Shown here: in pieces, positions 35,665-44,544 of the stretch
Layout of the letters: the number at the start of each line of letters is the position of its first letter
Numbering within the stretch: the first letter of the stretch is position 1
Source: Acetobacter malorum
Lineage (GTDB): Bacteria > Pseudomonadota > Alphaproteobacteria > Acetobacterales > Acetobacteraceae
Length of the DNA: 64,000 bases
Direction of reading: 5' to 3'
NCBI RefSeq assembly: GCF_001580615.1
Contig: NZ_LHZC01000055.1
Location: forward strand, 235,145-299,144
The notes under the pieces: model-generated
Database searches by the model: none
Told to the model about the DNA's origin: nothing
Seen by the model: the letters and a program-made list of their open reading frames with translations, nothing else
Program-made: the position numbers and the translations under genes

Positions 35665-36264
35665 TTACTGGGCCCGCGGCACAATGGCAGGAGCCGTGGA
35701 ATTCTTCTCAGTATTCAGCACAGCATTCCCGGACTGCTTGGAATAGGTTGCAGAGGTAGACTGCTGCGGCGTTCTGGGCGGATGGAAAGCGGAAACCGGA
35801 CCAAGAATACCCCCGGCGGAGCGCTGCATCGTGCCTTCCGGCTGGCGTGCACACCCACGGGTAATAATGGAACATACGCCGTCCGTGCCAATCATTTCAT
35901 CATCATTGCCGGTATAATGCACGTCAGAGACGCGGTCATTATCCAGACGGATCACAGCCGTACAGCCCGTGCCGCCACCGCCGCCCAGCACGTTGACGAG
36001 CGTTGAAATATCACCAACCGGAATAAGGGTAGAACCGCCATAGCTCGGTGCAGGCTGCGTGCCGGAATAGATGAAGATCTGCGTCGTATCATTAATCTGT
36101 TTGGTGGAAGCCGGCAGGCCAGCACAGGCCTGCAGATCGTAGGATGTCATCCCGATCATTGTGACTTGTGCTTTATGAGCAGCGCGTGAATCAAAATATC
36201 CGCAACCGCTTAAACCGACAGAGAGTGAGGCGACCGCAAACAAACCCAAAAGACGACACTTCAT
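35665..36264 (-). CDS. Lipoprotein of unknown function
   Basis: 199 residues from ATG 36264 (a GTG at 36282 is possible). Hydrophobic signal and lipobox LSGC (Cys about residue 21). The mature part has MIGMTSYDLQACAGLP, DTTQIFIYSGTQPAP, a Gly-run VNVLGGGGGTGC and CSIITRGCARQP. The segment beginning GMTSYDLQACAGLP, with a parametrised VxxxxYxG/GxxD strand, resembles small OmlA/BamE-type lipoproteins in which a short motif is followed by a beta sheet; this is a weak resemblance. A Ser/Thr/Pro/Gln tail follows. Its upstream spacer (36265-36589) is AT-rich and divergent to the DUF4142 gene. Confidence 0.65.
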   Translation of the reverse strand: MKCRLLGLFAVASLSVGLSGCGYFDSRAAHKAQVTMIGMTSYDLQACAGLPASTKQINDTTQIFIYSGTQPAPSYGGSTLIPVGDISTLVNVLGGGGGTGCTAVIRLDNDRVSDVHYTGNDDEMIGTDGVCSIITRGCARQPEGTMQRSAGGILGPVSAFHPPRTPQQSTSATYSKQSGNAVLNTEKNSTAPAIVPRAQ

Positions 36265-36589
36265 TTTTTCGACTATCCTCACACCGTGTCCAAAATATTC
36301 ATATCAAGACGTAGAAAGTTATTACGATACTGTGTTCTTCCTCTGCAATGCAAGAGGATCAAAGATACATAAAATATTTCTTTTCTGACAAATATCTTTC
36401 TATCACCTTAATATCCTGATTGCATGGTCTGTTCTATATCATTTCGATTATAATGAAAAGTGTCTCTCTCTAGTCTTGCTTTTTCCTCCCCATTATACGC
36501 TATTATCACGAGGTTGTTTAATTGTACTGTCTGAGACCTCGGTCAGTCCTGCAAAGCGGTCCCTGAGGTCAAAGGAGAATTTGCTGATC
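36265..36589. promoter_or_regulatory. AT-rich divergent spacer
   Basis: 325 bp between the divergent lipoprotein and DUF4142 genes. It is much more AT-rich than the phage genes (for example 36340-36470) and should hold both promoters. I see no gene and no clear operator. Confidence 0.4.
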
Positions 36590-37135
36590 ATGTTGCTTCC
36601 GTCCCGTCGTCAGGTGCTTACCTGCTCTTCTCTTGTCGTCTCGCTTTTCTCACTGAGCGCCTGCCTGCACCCAGGTCAGCCGCCTGCGCCGCCGTTGCCG
36701 GATCTGACAAAAGCCGCTCCCTTTACGGCGGCCGATACAAGCTTTGCTGCAAAACTCAATGATGTGGAACTGACCCACATCGCACTGGCAAACCTTGCCA
36801 AAACGCACGCAGCCCGCAGCGATATCGCGCAGCTTGGCACGACAATCGTCAAAGACCTGACAGACAACCACGATAAGCTGACAGCACTCGCCACCACCGG
36901 TACCGCAACGCTGGCCGCAAAACCTTCTGCACAGAACCAGAAGATTATTGACCAGATGCAGCGTCTGCACGGGGCTGCGTTTGACAGAAGCTACGCACGC
37001 TATCTTGCAAGCAACACAAAAACGACCAGCCTGTTTATTGATGCCAGCAACGCCACCTCCACAAACGCGGATCTGGTAAAAGTCGCTACCGACCTCAAAA
37101 CCAAACTCCTCGGTTACGAAGCTCAGGTGAAATAA
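36590..37135 (+). CDS. DUF4142 exported protein
   Basis: 181 residues from ATG 36590 with AAAGGAGA upstream. A lipoprotein-like signal (VSLFSLSAC) is followed by a four-helix, ferritin-like DUF4142 domain: DTSFAAKLNDVELTHIALANLAKTHAARSDI, LGTTIVKDLTDNHDKLTALAT, QMQRLHGAAFDRSYARYLASN, VATDLKTKLLGYEAQVK. DUF4142 proteins are periplasmic and common in acetic acid bacteria, often stress-related; the biochemical role is unknown. It belongs to the cargo segment between baseplate blocks C and D. Confidence 0.85.
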   Translation: MLLPSRRQVLTCSSLVVSLFSLSACLHPGQPPAPPLPDLTKAAPFTAADTSFAAKLNDVELTHIALANLAKTHAARSDIAQLGTTIVKDLTDNHDKLTALATTGTATLAAKPSAQNQKIIDQMQRLHGAAFDRSYARYLASNTKTTSLFIDASNATSTNADLVKVATDLKTKLLGYEAQVK

Positions 37136-37191
37136 GCCCTTTTTTAAAAGACTCTTCTCTCCCAATCGGTCAGAAATGTCTTTTGATATCC

Positions 37192-37232
37192 TGTGGCTTC
37201 CTGCTTACCGCGCGGGGAGCCACAGATTTTTT
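37192..37232 (+). terminator. Intrinsic terminator after DUF4142 gene
   Basis: TGTGGCTTCC (37192-37201) pairs with GGGAGCCACA (37215-37224) with one wobble, followed by GATTTTTT. Confidence 0.85.
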
Positions 37233-37578
37233 GCACGCAGCATAAATCCTCCCCTTATCGCCAGCCGTCTCGTTCTGCTTTTTAGATGCGAGCGCCTTAG
37301 AGGCTGCTCTTAAAGTGGCAGAACAGAGCAAGAGTATTTCCGCAGATAATCGGTAGATATGACGATAATAAAAACGAAATATCTCTTTATTTTACTAAAT
37401 ATTTTAGTGAACGCGAGAACACTAAGTGCCTGATAACAGCTCTCGCTCGCGCACACTCATCCAGCCTTCTTTTACACTCTGAAATTACCAGATCCCAGCA
37501 GCACACTTAGACGCTGCACTGTTTTTCCAAGCCCATAAATAATCCCCTCCAAGCCCGCACAACCGGAGTGGCCTCCCC
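37233..37578 (+). promoter_or_regulatory. Spacer before baseplate block D with palindrome
   Basis: About 346 bp without a gene. It includes an AT-rich palindrome, ACTAAA-TAT-TTTAGT (37394-37408), and a C-rich stretch leading to the block D start at 37579. A promoter for block D is expected here because the terminator at 37192-37232 would stop upstream transcription. Confidence 0.45.
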
Positions 37579-37959
37579 ATGCCCGCAGCCCCACTGCAAG
37601 CGTCCCCAGCCAACATCACTCTGATAACAGCCCAAGGCAGCACGATCTCCACAGCCTCTCTGCTCACGGTGCCCCTGTCCGCCCTCCCGGCGCAAACGCT
37701 GAAAGTCTCGCTTTCCGGCACCCTGATCCAGATCACCCTGCGCCAGCGCAGCACGGGGCTATATGCAGATTTTGATGCCAACAGCACGCGTTTTCTGTCC
37801 AGCGTGCTGTGTCAGGACCGCACATGGCTGGTGCGGGATGCCGCAATCGGCCTACCCGGAGATTTCCTGTTTGCTGACACACAAGGTCAGAAAAACCCCG
37901 ACGCCACCGCCCTCGGTTCCCGCTTCCTCCTTCTCTACCGCCCCGGCTGGACGGTCTGA
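37579..37959 (+). CDS. Phage baseplate plug protein
   Basis: 126 residues: ANITLITAQGSTISTASLLTVPLSALPAQTLKVSLSGTLIQITLRQRSTGLYADF, and QDRTWLVRDAAIGLPGDFLFADTQG, ending RFLLLYRPG. This is the baseplate-plug family that seals the tube end before the hub. The beta-barrel-like pattern and position support it. First gene of block D. Confidence 0.72.
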   Translation: MPAAPLQASPANITLITAQGSTISTASLLTVPLSALPAQTLKVSLSGTLIQITLRQRSTGLYADFDANSTRFLSSVLCQDRTWLVRDAAIGLPGDFLFADTQGQKNPDATALGSRFLLLYRPGWTV

Positions 37960-38012
37960 AAGCGCCACCGCTCCAAAATCTCCATTTCCTGCATTCCGGA
38001 AACTCCCACACC

Positions 38013-38966
38013 ATGTCGCAAACAACGCTTCAAAACCGCGCCGTGGATGCCACATTCCGGCTACTCTCACAGGCGTTCGGTCCCAATGGGGAGGACACCG
38101 TCACTCTCTCCGGCCTGCGCGTCCATGCCGAGGTCACGCAGGCCCGTTTCCCCACGGCAGAAAGAGCGACTGTGCGAATAGAAGGCATGACCCCGGATAT
38201 CATGAACCGTCTGAGCATGGCCGCGCCGGACCCCACGCGCCAGAGTGCGAGTGAACTCATCCTCACAACGCAGGATGGGGCAGGGGGCAGGGCATTGGTC
38301 TTTCAGGGTGGTGTCACGCTGGCCTATGTGGACTATACCACCGCTCCCAATGTCGCTTTTGTCGCGCAGGCTTTTTCAACAGTTCTGCCGAATGCCATGA
38401 CGGCCACACCTACCGGCTACCGGGGTGCCGTCTCCGCCACGCAGGTGCTTGCCACCATTGCCAGTAAAGCCGGGCTGACCCTGCACACTCAGGGTGTGAC
38501 CGCCATGCTGCATGATCCCTATTTCCACGGCAGCCCCGGCCAGCAACTCAGCCAGTGTCTGGAAACTGTGCCCTTGTGCGCCGGGCTGGGGCGCGGTCAA
38601 CTCTCCGTCTGGCCCGCAACGTCTACCGCCTTACAGCCAACACCCCTTGGCACCACACGCCAGGCGCTTCCCTCCAGCACCACGCAAGCCCTGTCCCTCT
38701 CCGCAGAAACCGGGCTGATCGGCTACCCCGCATGGTCCGCCGGCGGACTGGCTTTGCGGATGGTGTTTAACCCGCTTGTCAGTTTCAACAGCCTGATCGC
38801 CCTGCACAGCCGCTACCAGCCCGCTGGATGGGGGCAGCAAAACGGCCCGGTGCCGGTCGGCCTGTGGCGCGCCACACAGGTGCGCCACACCCTGCAAACA
38901 GAAACGCCCCACGGCGCATGGTTTACGGACATCGTGGCGCAGGCCTATCGGGAACCCACTGCATGA
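38013..38966 (+). CDS. Baseplate hub protein (gpD/gp27-like)
   Basis: 317 residues in hub position. RLLSQAFGPNGEDTVTLSGLRVHAEVTQARFPTAERATVRIEGM, QGGVTLAYVDYTTAPNVAFVAQAFSTV, LATIASKAGLTLHTQGV, and the C-terminal block HSRYQPAGWGQQNGPV, with QTETPHGAWFTDIVA, follow the hub pattern of phages with this baseplate type. It forms the trimeric hub on which the spike sits. The next ATG overlaps the stop (ATGA). Confidence 0.75.
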   Translation: MSQTTLQNRAVDATFRLLSQAFGPNGEDTVTLSGLRVHAEVTQARFPTAERATVRIEGMTPDIMNRLSMAAPDPTRQSASELILTTQDGAGGRALVFQGGVTLAYVDYTTAPNVAFVAQAFSTVLPNAMTATPTGYRGAVSATQVLATIASKAGLTLHTQGVTAMLHDPYFHGSPGQQLSQCLETVPLCAGLGRGQLSVWPATSTALQPTPLGTTRQALPSSTTQALSLSAETGLIGYPAWSAGGLALRMVFNPLVSFNSLIALHSRYQPAGWGQQNGPVPVGLWRATQVRHTLQTETPHGAWFTDIVAQAYREPTA

Positions 38967-39661
38967 CCCAATCCAACCCAACTGCGCAAACCGCCAGCCA
39001 GAGCGCACCGCAGGCGCCCGCCAGCGGTTACCCCATTTTCAACCGGGCCGATGCCGCCGCGTCAGACTTCAATGCTCTGAATACCGTCATCACGCGCCTG
39101 CTGTCAGGCCGACGCACCATTGTGCCCGTGCAGGTCAAGGCCGTTTCCGGGGCCGGCCTCAACCCGGTCGGTACGGTGGATGTGCAGCCTATGGTGCATC
39201 AGCAGGATGCCTCTGGCCGCATCATGCCGCATGGCGTGCTCTATAACGTGCCGTATTTCCGTCTGCAGGGTGGGTGCCGCGCCGTCATTCTGGACCCAAT
39301 GGAAGGCGACATCGGCCTCGCTCTTGTGGCGGACCGCGATATCTTCAACGTCAAAACCGCCCGCGCCAGTGCTGCCCCCGGTTCCTTCAGGCAACAGAAC
39401 ATGGCGGACGCCCTCTATATCGGCGGCTTCCTCAACGGCACCCCGCAGGAATATCTCTGGTTCAGTGAAAACGGCATCACGCTGAAAACGGCTGGTACCG
39501 TCAGCATCGAAGCCCAGAACACCCACATCACCGGCCCCGTTGCCATAGACGGCAGCCTCACAGTCTCGCAGGACGCCACCGTCAACGGCATCTCCGTGAC
39601 CCAGCACACCCACCCCGGCGTGCAACCCGGTTCCGGGATTACTGGCACCCCGCAAGGGTAG
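38963..39661 (+). CDS. Baseplate spike protein (Gp138/gpV-type)
   Basis: 232 residues. FNRADAAASDFNALNTVITRLLSGRRTIVPVQVKAV and VDVQPMVHQQDASG form an N-terminal OB-like (Gp138 N-terminal) domain. DPMEGDIGLALVADRDIF and SFRQQNMADALYIGGFLNG follow. The C-terminus is a beta-helix (ITLKTAGTVSIEAQNTHITGPVAIDGSLTVSQDATVNGISV) ending in HTHPGVQPGSG, a His-x-His tip that binds a metal at the spike apex in related proteins. It pierces the cell envelope. It stops 16 nt before a convergent SIR2-TPR gene. Confidence 0.85.
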   Translation: MTQSNPTAQTASQSAPQAPASGYPIFNRADAAASDFNALNTVITRLLSGRRTIVPVQVKAVSGAGLNPVGTVDVQPMVHQQDASGRIMPHGVLYNVPYFRLQGGCRAVILDPMEGDIGLALVADRDIFNVKTARASAAPGSFRQQNMADALYIGGFLNGTPQEYLWFSENGITLKTAGTVSIEAQNTHITGPVAIDGSLTVSQDATVNGISVTQHTHPGVQPGSGITGTPQG

Positions 39662-39677
39662 CTATTGTAGGGGAGGA

Positions 39678-41579
39678 TTATTTTGACCGTTGTCGCTCAA
39701 GAAGAGCTTCAAAACGAGGCTCCGCATGTAAGGCAATCAGATCGGGGTCTGCCTCAATATGCAGTATATCAGGTAAAGTATCATCTTTTAGACATGCTTC
39801 AAGCTCGTTAAGGGCTTCAAAATATTTTCCTTTCAATGCCAGTGCACAAGCAAGGTTATAGATTGCCTTTCCATCTTTCTTTTTTATTGCGTATAATAAA
39901 TTAAAGGCTTTACAGAGTGCATTTTCTCGTTCTCGATTGTTAGTGTCTCCTGCTTCCATTAGCAACGTGGCAGCCCAGTTTTCTATAAATTTACTTTTTC
40001 TAGGGTTGATCGAAAATGCTTCTTCAAATTTCTTAGCGGCTTCTCTTAATCTCTCAGCTCGTTTAGTTCCTTTGTGTCCCCGAGCATCTTCCGCTAAAGC
40101 TGAACCCCAGTGGTTGAGTGCATCAGCACGGTCATGTCCAGCCTCAAGTGCTTCCTTAAATTTTTCAATTGCTTGTGCAAATTTTTGGGATCTTGTCGTG
40201 CCTTTGAGATCTTTAGCTTCATCTACTAACGCAATACCCCAATTGAATAGTGCTCTATGCATATTGGGTTTGATTTCTATTGCTTTAGAGAATTTTTCTA
40301 TTGCTTCTGAAAGCTTCTGTTCTCTTAATTTACCTGTGCAGGTTCTGGCTTCTCGCGCTAGGGTAGTGCCCCAATTGTTTAGCGCATCGTAATTGTCTAT
40401 TTTAATTTCAAGTGCTTTAGAAAATTTTCCATATGCGTCTGCAAATTTTTCTTTCTTCTTTATATCATTAGATCGTAGTGCTTCATCAGCAAGCTTGTTT
40501 CCCTGTGATATGAGTGCCCATGCGGACAGAGTGCGAGCTTCTTCGGAAAGAGGCTTGCCTTCAATATTCCAAGCTTTAGAGTCGCCAGAGATTACTACGT
40601 TAGCAGCCTTTTCTGCATCATTGCGTCCCGCTGACCACTTGGTTACGAGTTTTTTTAACCGGTCGCGAGTGGCACCTAAAACTTCTGTCGATTGCTCTTC
40701 TCCCACGGGGAAGTTAGGCAGAGAGTCTAGAAGAGACAAGGCATGCTGAGGAGGGTTCTCGATCAAGGGAATAGGCCAGCAATCTAGACCTCGAGCAATT
40801 TCAATCATTGAACGATCAAAATCGCAGCCACCAATATAGTGAGTATAGTTTTTTTCAAGTAGTGGTTTTAAATGTAAAGGTGCATTACACGTGTGGCCAA
40901 GCCAGATCAAATTCTGGTTGCTGTCAAAAGATTCGGCCATGACGTCAAAGGCTGCATCTGCTAGGCCACTATAGCCAATAACAATTGTTAGATGATTACG
41001 CAGACTATCGGCTAATAGAGGACGAAGCTTTTCAGCGTGCTCTACTGTTTCCTCATCAGAATTAAGAAGCGTTAAACCATAACTTTGTCCATGCAAGTGA
41101 AAAATCGCCTTGTCGGCAAGCCCTGTCACGACCCGAGTAGGGGAAACACCAAAGTCATAAACTGGCAAATGATTGCCCATTAAAGCTGCGGCTTTTTCCA
41201 GTAGGAAGTCGAAATTAAACGACAGTATACGTCGGACCTGAAATGCATGGATAATCCGCGCTAGGGCAACATGCCCCCAATTGAGCTTTGCCTGTGCAAG
41301 TAGAGGTTCGATCAGACGTCTACGGTCAGCAGGGGATAAAGCTCCCATCATCTTTCCGTAATCTGTTCGGTCTTCGTCGAGGACGGAACTCAAACAGTGA
41401 TTAAAATCACTGTTAATGATTTTCACTAACTCTGGAGCTGTTGGAATTCCCGCGCTGCGCGAAGCTCCAGCTCCTACAATGAATGTAATATGCGATGCAT
41501 TACGAATATAGCCAATGACTTCGTTAATCTGCATTTTGGAAAAGCCCTGATAATAATCAGAACCATAATTAACGGCCAT
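39678..41579 (-). CDS. SIR2-TPR protein, candidate anti-phage defence effector
   Basis: 633 residues. The N-terminal SIR2-like domain (about 16-270) has the NAD-binding GAGASRSAG (Gly36-Ser40), FNFDFLLE, HLHG and VIGYSGLADAAF. Other prokaryotic SIR2 defence proteins degrade NAD+ on phage infection. Four to five TPR-like repeats follow (about 340-590), each built on a KxxKALEI ... ALNNWGTTLAREAR pattern. The gene is AT-rich compared with flanking phage genes, a sign of transfer. It is the only gene between the spike and the catalase, on the opposite strand to the phage operon. No partner gene is adjacent, so it may act alone. Confidence 0.82.
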   Translation of the reverse strand: MAVNYGSDYYQGFSKMQINEVIGYIRNASHITFIVGAGASRSAGIPTAPELVKIINSDFNHCLSSVLDEDRTDYGKMMGALSPADRRRLIEPLLAQAKLNWGHVALARIIHAFQVRRILSFNFDFLLEKAAALMGNHLPVYDFGVSPTRVVTGLADKAIFHLHGQSYGLTLLNSDEETVEHAEKLRPLLADSLRNHLTIVIGYSGLADAAFDVMAESFDSNQNLIWLGHTCNAPLHLKPLLEKNYTHYIGGCDFDRSMIEIARGLDCWPIPLIENPPQHALSLLDSLPNFPVGEEQSTEVLGATRDRLKKLVTKWSAGRNDAEKAANVVISGDSKAWNIEGKPLSEEARTLSAWALISQGNKLADEALRSNDIKKKEKFADAYGKFSKALEIKIDNYDALNNWGTTLAREARTCTGKLREQKLSEAIEKFSKAIEIKPNMHRALFNWGIALVDEAKDLKGTTRSQKFAQAIEKFKEALEAGHDRADALNHWGSALAEDARGHKGTKRAERLREAAKKFEEAFSINPRKSKFIENWAATLLMEAGDTNNRERENALCKAFNLLYAIKKKDGKAIYNLACALALKGKYFEALNELEACLKDDTLPDILHIEADPDLIALHAEPRFEALLERQRSK

Positions 41580-41635
41580 TTAATGAAAATGCAATCCTTA
41601 GAGAATTACGTCAAAGACTACAAACCTTCCATACT

Positions 41636-41662
41636 GGCGGGTAATTCACAATTTTACCCGCC
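41636..41662. terminator. Inverted repeat between katE and SIR2-TPR gene
   Basis: GGCGGGTAA (41636-41644) pairs perfectly with TTACCCGCC (41654-41662) around 9 nt. It lies beyond the katE stop and before the SIR2 start on the minus strand. It probably ends katE transcription, although the minus-strand flank has no T tract. Confidence 0.55.
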
Positions 41663-41693
41663 AAATAATTTACTTCAAACTGCGACGTTCCCT

Positions 41694-43817
41694 TTACACC
41701 GCATGCACAGACGCCTCACGCAGCCAGAAGCGCAGTTCGCGGCAAGTCTTCACAAACTCTTCCGCATCCTTGCCCGCTTTCAGCGCAATCACGCCATCGT
41801 CCACGGCGTCATCCACCACACCAGCGCGTTTCAGCAGCGGCAGGGCTGCCGGAGCGTAGCCAATAAACTTGGCGTGGGCATAAGCATCCGTCACAAAATC
41901 CCGGGCATCGGAATCCTGCGCAAGTTGCTTGGCACCCTCTTCAGACGGCAGCAAGATCACCGCATCAAACAGAACGGACGGCCCACCCGGCACGCGCTGG
42001 GCCGCAGGCACGTGCTTACCGTCAGAGGTCGTAATCCCGCCAATCTGCGGCGCGACAATCTCCACCTCAGCGCCTTCGGCTTTGGCCGCTTTCTGCAACG
42101 CTTCCAGCACAGCCCCATCTGCGCCATTGGTCGCCAGCACGCCGATTTTACGGCCCGCAAAGCTCTTCGGCCCATTCTTCAGAATACTCAGAGCAGGTGA
42201 GGGCGGCAGATCCACCACAGCGCGTGCAGGCGGTGCGGCTTCCGGCAGTTTTTCCAGCCCCAGACCTTTCGCCACAGCTTTGGCCAGACCCGTATCAATG
42301 TTCAGCAGATGGGAGACCACGCGGCTGCGAATAACCGGGGTTTCCACCTTGCTGAGTTCAAAGGTGATGGCCATCTGGATATGCGTCTGCTCGATTTCAG
42401 TCTGGCTTTTGTAAAACTGACGTGCCTGACTGTAATGGTCCGCAAACTTCTCGGAACGCACTCGCTCCTTCAAGCCGCTGACCTCAGAGGGGAACGTCTT
42501 ATATCCCGTCTCCGGGTTTTCACGCGGGCCGCCAGCTTCACCACCCCAGGAGTTCGGCTCGTAATTGGCACGCCCTTTCGGGTTATGCATGGCCATATGC
42601 CCGTCCTGCTGCAGGGTATGGAAGGGGCATTTGGGCGCATTAATGGGGATATGCGTAAAGTTCGGCCCACCCAGACGTTTCAGCTGCGTGTCCAGATAGG
42701 AAAAGTTGCGGCCCTGCAGCAGCGGGTCATTGGTAAAGTCTATGCCCGGCACAATGTTCTGGGTGCAGAAGGCAACCTGCTCTGTTTCCGCAAAGAAGTT
42801 GTCCACCATGCGGTCCAGCACCAGACGGCCCACCGGCTGCACCGGCAGTAGTTCTTCGGGGATCAGCTTGGTTGCGTCCAGAATGTCAAAGTCGAACTTG
42901 TCGGCAAATTCATCATCAAACAGCTGAACACCCAGTTCCCATTCCGGGAAATCCCCGGCCTGAATGGCGTTCCACAAATCCCGACGATGAAAATCCGGGT
43001 CCGCCCCGCTGATTTTCAGCGCCTCGTTCCACACCACGGATTGCAGGCCCATTTTGGGCTTCCAGTGGAATTTGGCATAGGTGGACTGGCCCGCTTTATT
43101 CACAAAGCGGAAGGTATGCACACCAAACCCTTCCATAAAGCGGAAGGAGCGGGGGATGCCACGGTCGGACATCACCCACATGATCATGTTCATGCTTTCC
43201 GGGGTAAGGGAAATAAAATCCCAGAAGTTGTCATGCGCGGACTGCGCCTGCGGAAAGGCCCGGTCCGGCTCTTCCTTTACCGCATGCACCATGTCCGGAA
43301 ATTTGATGGCATCCTGAATGAAGAACACGGGGATATTGTTACCCACAATGTCCCAGTTGCCTTCCTTTGTGTAGAGTTTGACGGCAAAGCCACGAGCATC
43401 ACGCGCAAGGTCGGTTGACCCTTTGCTGCCCGCCACGGTGGAGAACCGCACAAATGCCGGAACCCGCTCACCTTCACGCTGCAACACATCCGCGCTGGTA
43501 ATGTTGGAGAGAGAATGCGTCAGTTCAAAAAAACCATGCGCCCCATAACCACGGGCATGCACCACGCGCTCGGGGATACGTTCATGGTCAAAATGGAAAA
43601 TCTTTTCGCGGAAATGAAAATCTTCCATCAGGCTCGGGCCGCGCGCGCCTGCTTTTAATGTGTTCTGGTCATCAGAAACCGTAACGCCCTGCTGCGTTGT
43701 CAGCGTGGGAACATCCCCGCCTGCGGTCTGGTGGGTTTCCCCGCCGGCCCCGCGCTGCACGGTTTCTTCCCCCAGTTTTACTGTGGTCTGGTCTGTATGG
43801 GTTGATTTGGCGCTCAT
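41694..43817 (-). CDS. katE: Large-subunit catalase HPII type
   Basis: 707 residues, the size of the large-subunit clade-2 catalases (monofunctional, with a C-terminal flavodoxin/GATase1-like domain). It dismutates H2O2. The catalytic His87 is in [16 protein letters not shown]; other landmarks are [67 protein letters not shown]-like [18 protein letters not shown] (proximal Tyr). The C-terminal ~150 residues ([21 protein letters not shown]) are the extra domain. It is one of four antioxidant genes between prophage modules. Its upstream 373 bp also hold the prophage element at 44065-44093. Confidence 0.95.
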   Translation of the reverse strand: MSAKSTHTDQTTVKLGEETVQRGAGGETHQTAGGDVPTLTTQQGVTVSDDQNTLKAGARGPSLMEDFHFREKIFHFDHERIPERVVHARGYGAHGFFELTHSLSNITSADVLQREGERVPAFVRFSTVAGSKGSTDLARDARGFAVKLYTKEGNWDIVGNNIPVFFIQDAIKFPDMVHAVKEEPDRAFPQAQSAHDNFWDFISLTPESMNMIMWVMSDRGIPRSFRFMEGFGVHTFRFVNKAGQSTYAKFHWKPKMGLQSVVWNEALKISGADPDFHRRDLWNAIQAGDFPEWELGVQLFDDEFADKFDFDILDATKLIPEELLPVQPVGRLVLDRMVDNFFAETEQVAFCTQNIVPGIDFTNDPLLQGRNFSYLDTQLKRLGGPNFTHIPINAPKCPFHTLQQDGHMAMHNPKGRANYEPNSWGGEAGGPRENPETGYKTFPSEVSGLKERVRSEKFADHYSQARQFYKSQTEIEQTHIQMAITFELSKVETPVIRSRVVSHLLNIDTGLAKAVAKGLGLEKLPEAAPPARAVVDLPPSPALSILKNGPKSFAGRKIGVLATNGADGAVLEALQKAAKAEGAEVEIVAPQIGGITTSDGKHVPAAQRVPGGPSVLFDAVILLPSEEGAKQLAQDSDARDFVTDAYAHAKFIGYAPAALPLLKRAGVVDDAVDDGVIALKAGKDAEEFVKTCRELRFWLREASVHAV

Positions 43818-44190
43818 GATGATGTGCCTTTGTCTGCTGAAATAAAAAACGATGGCGCGATTAAGAAAGTCTTAAGAGAAATATTCAGTCTGATCCTGCC
43901 AGCACATCCTTTCAGACATGCACGATTCAGGCCCGTTCAGACCCTCACCAAAACCGATCCATCGCGTATCTGTCACAACAACGCAGCATAAGCGGCAAAG
44001 TTGCCTCCGCACTCCGTCCTTCTGGTGGATAAAACCTATTCACTTTTGTGGGAAACAGAGCCGATTGCGCCCCCGCGTGGTCACTCCTAGCGTCCGCGCA
44101 GACTGAGCCAGCCTCACACGCCGCTACAGAGGGACACTGCCCTCTCACGGCGGTGCCCCCACACATCCAAACATGCAGAGAATACGCCAG
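43818..44190. promoter_or_regulatory. Spacer between katE and prophage block E
   Basis: 373 bp without a gene, holding the minus-strand katE promoter and, toward the right, the repeated element at 44065-44093. No OxyR site was assigned. Confidence 0.45.
44065..44093 (+). promoter_or_regulatory. Repeated element/promoter candidate upstream of prophage block E
   Basis: CGCGTGGTCACTCCTA (44074-44089) is identical to 17768-17783. It is flanked by TTGCGC (44065-44070) and TAGCGT (44088-44093) at 17-nt spacing, the same layout as at block B. It is about 100 nt upstream of the first block E start codon. Confidence 0.55.
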
Positions 44191-44544
44191 ATGCAAACCC
44201 TGCTTCTCGACCGATCAACCTGGGATCTGGTGGTCGATGCCAGCGGCAGCATGGCCGTGGCCTCCGCGCCCTATGCCGTTGCCCAGAACGTCGCCTGTGC
44301 CGTGCGCGTGTTTCTGGGGGAGTGCTGGTACAACACAGCCCTCGGCCTGCCGTATCTCACCAACATTCTGGGCCGTACCCAGTCCGCCGCCCTGTTCCGT
44401 GCCGATGTGGAGCAAACAGCCCTGAGTGTGGAGGGTGTTGCACAGGCTGTGTGCGTAATCACTGGCCTCAGCCCGGCCCGCCGCCTGTCCGGCATCATCC
44501 AGTTAACACTTACTGATGGGAGCCAGACTGTTGTCAGCCTCTAA
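44191..44544 (+). CDS. Baseplate wedge protein (Mu gp46-like)
   Basis: 117 residues. LLLDRSTWDLVVDASGSMAVASAPYAVAQNVACAVRVFLGECWYNTALGLPYLTNILG and ALFRADVEQTALSVEGV are the gp46/GPW_gp25-type wedge pattern. The start at 44191 has GAGAA 9 nt upstream; 44173 lacks a leader. The end overlaps the J-like gene by ~29 nt. First gene of block E. Confidence 0.78.
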   Translation: MQTLLLDRSTWDLVVDASGSMAVASAPYAVAQNVACAVRVFLGECWYNTALGLPYLTNILGRTQSAALFRADVEQTALSVEGVAQAVCVITGLSPARRLSGIIQLTLTDGSQTVVSL

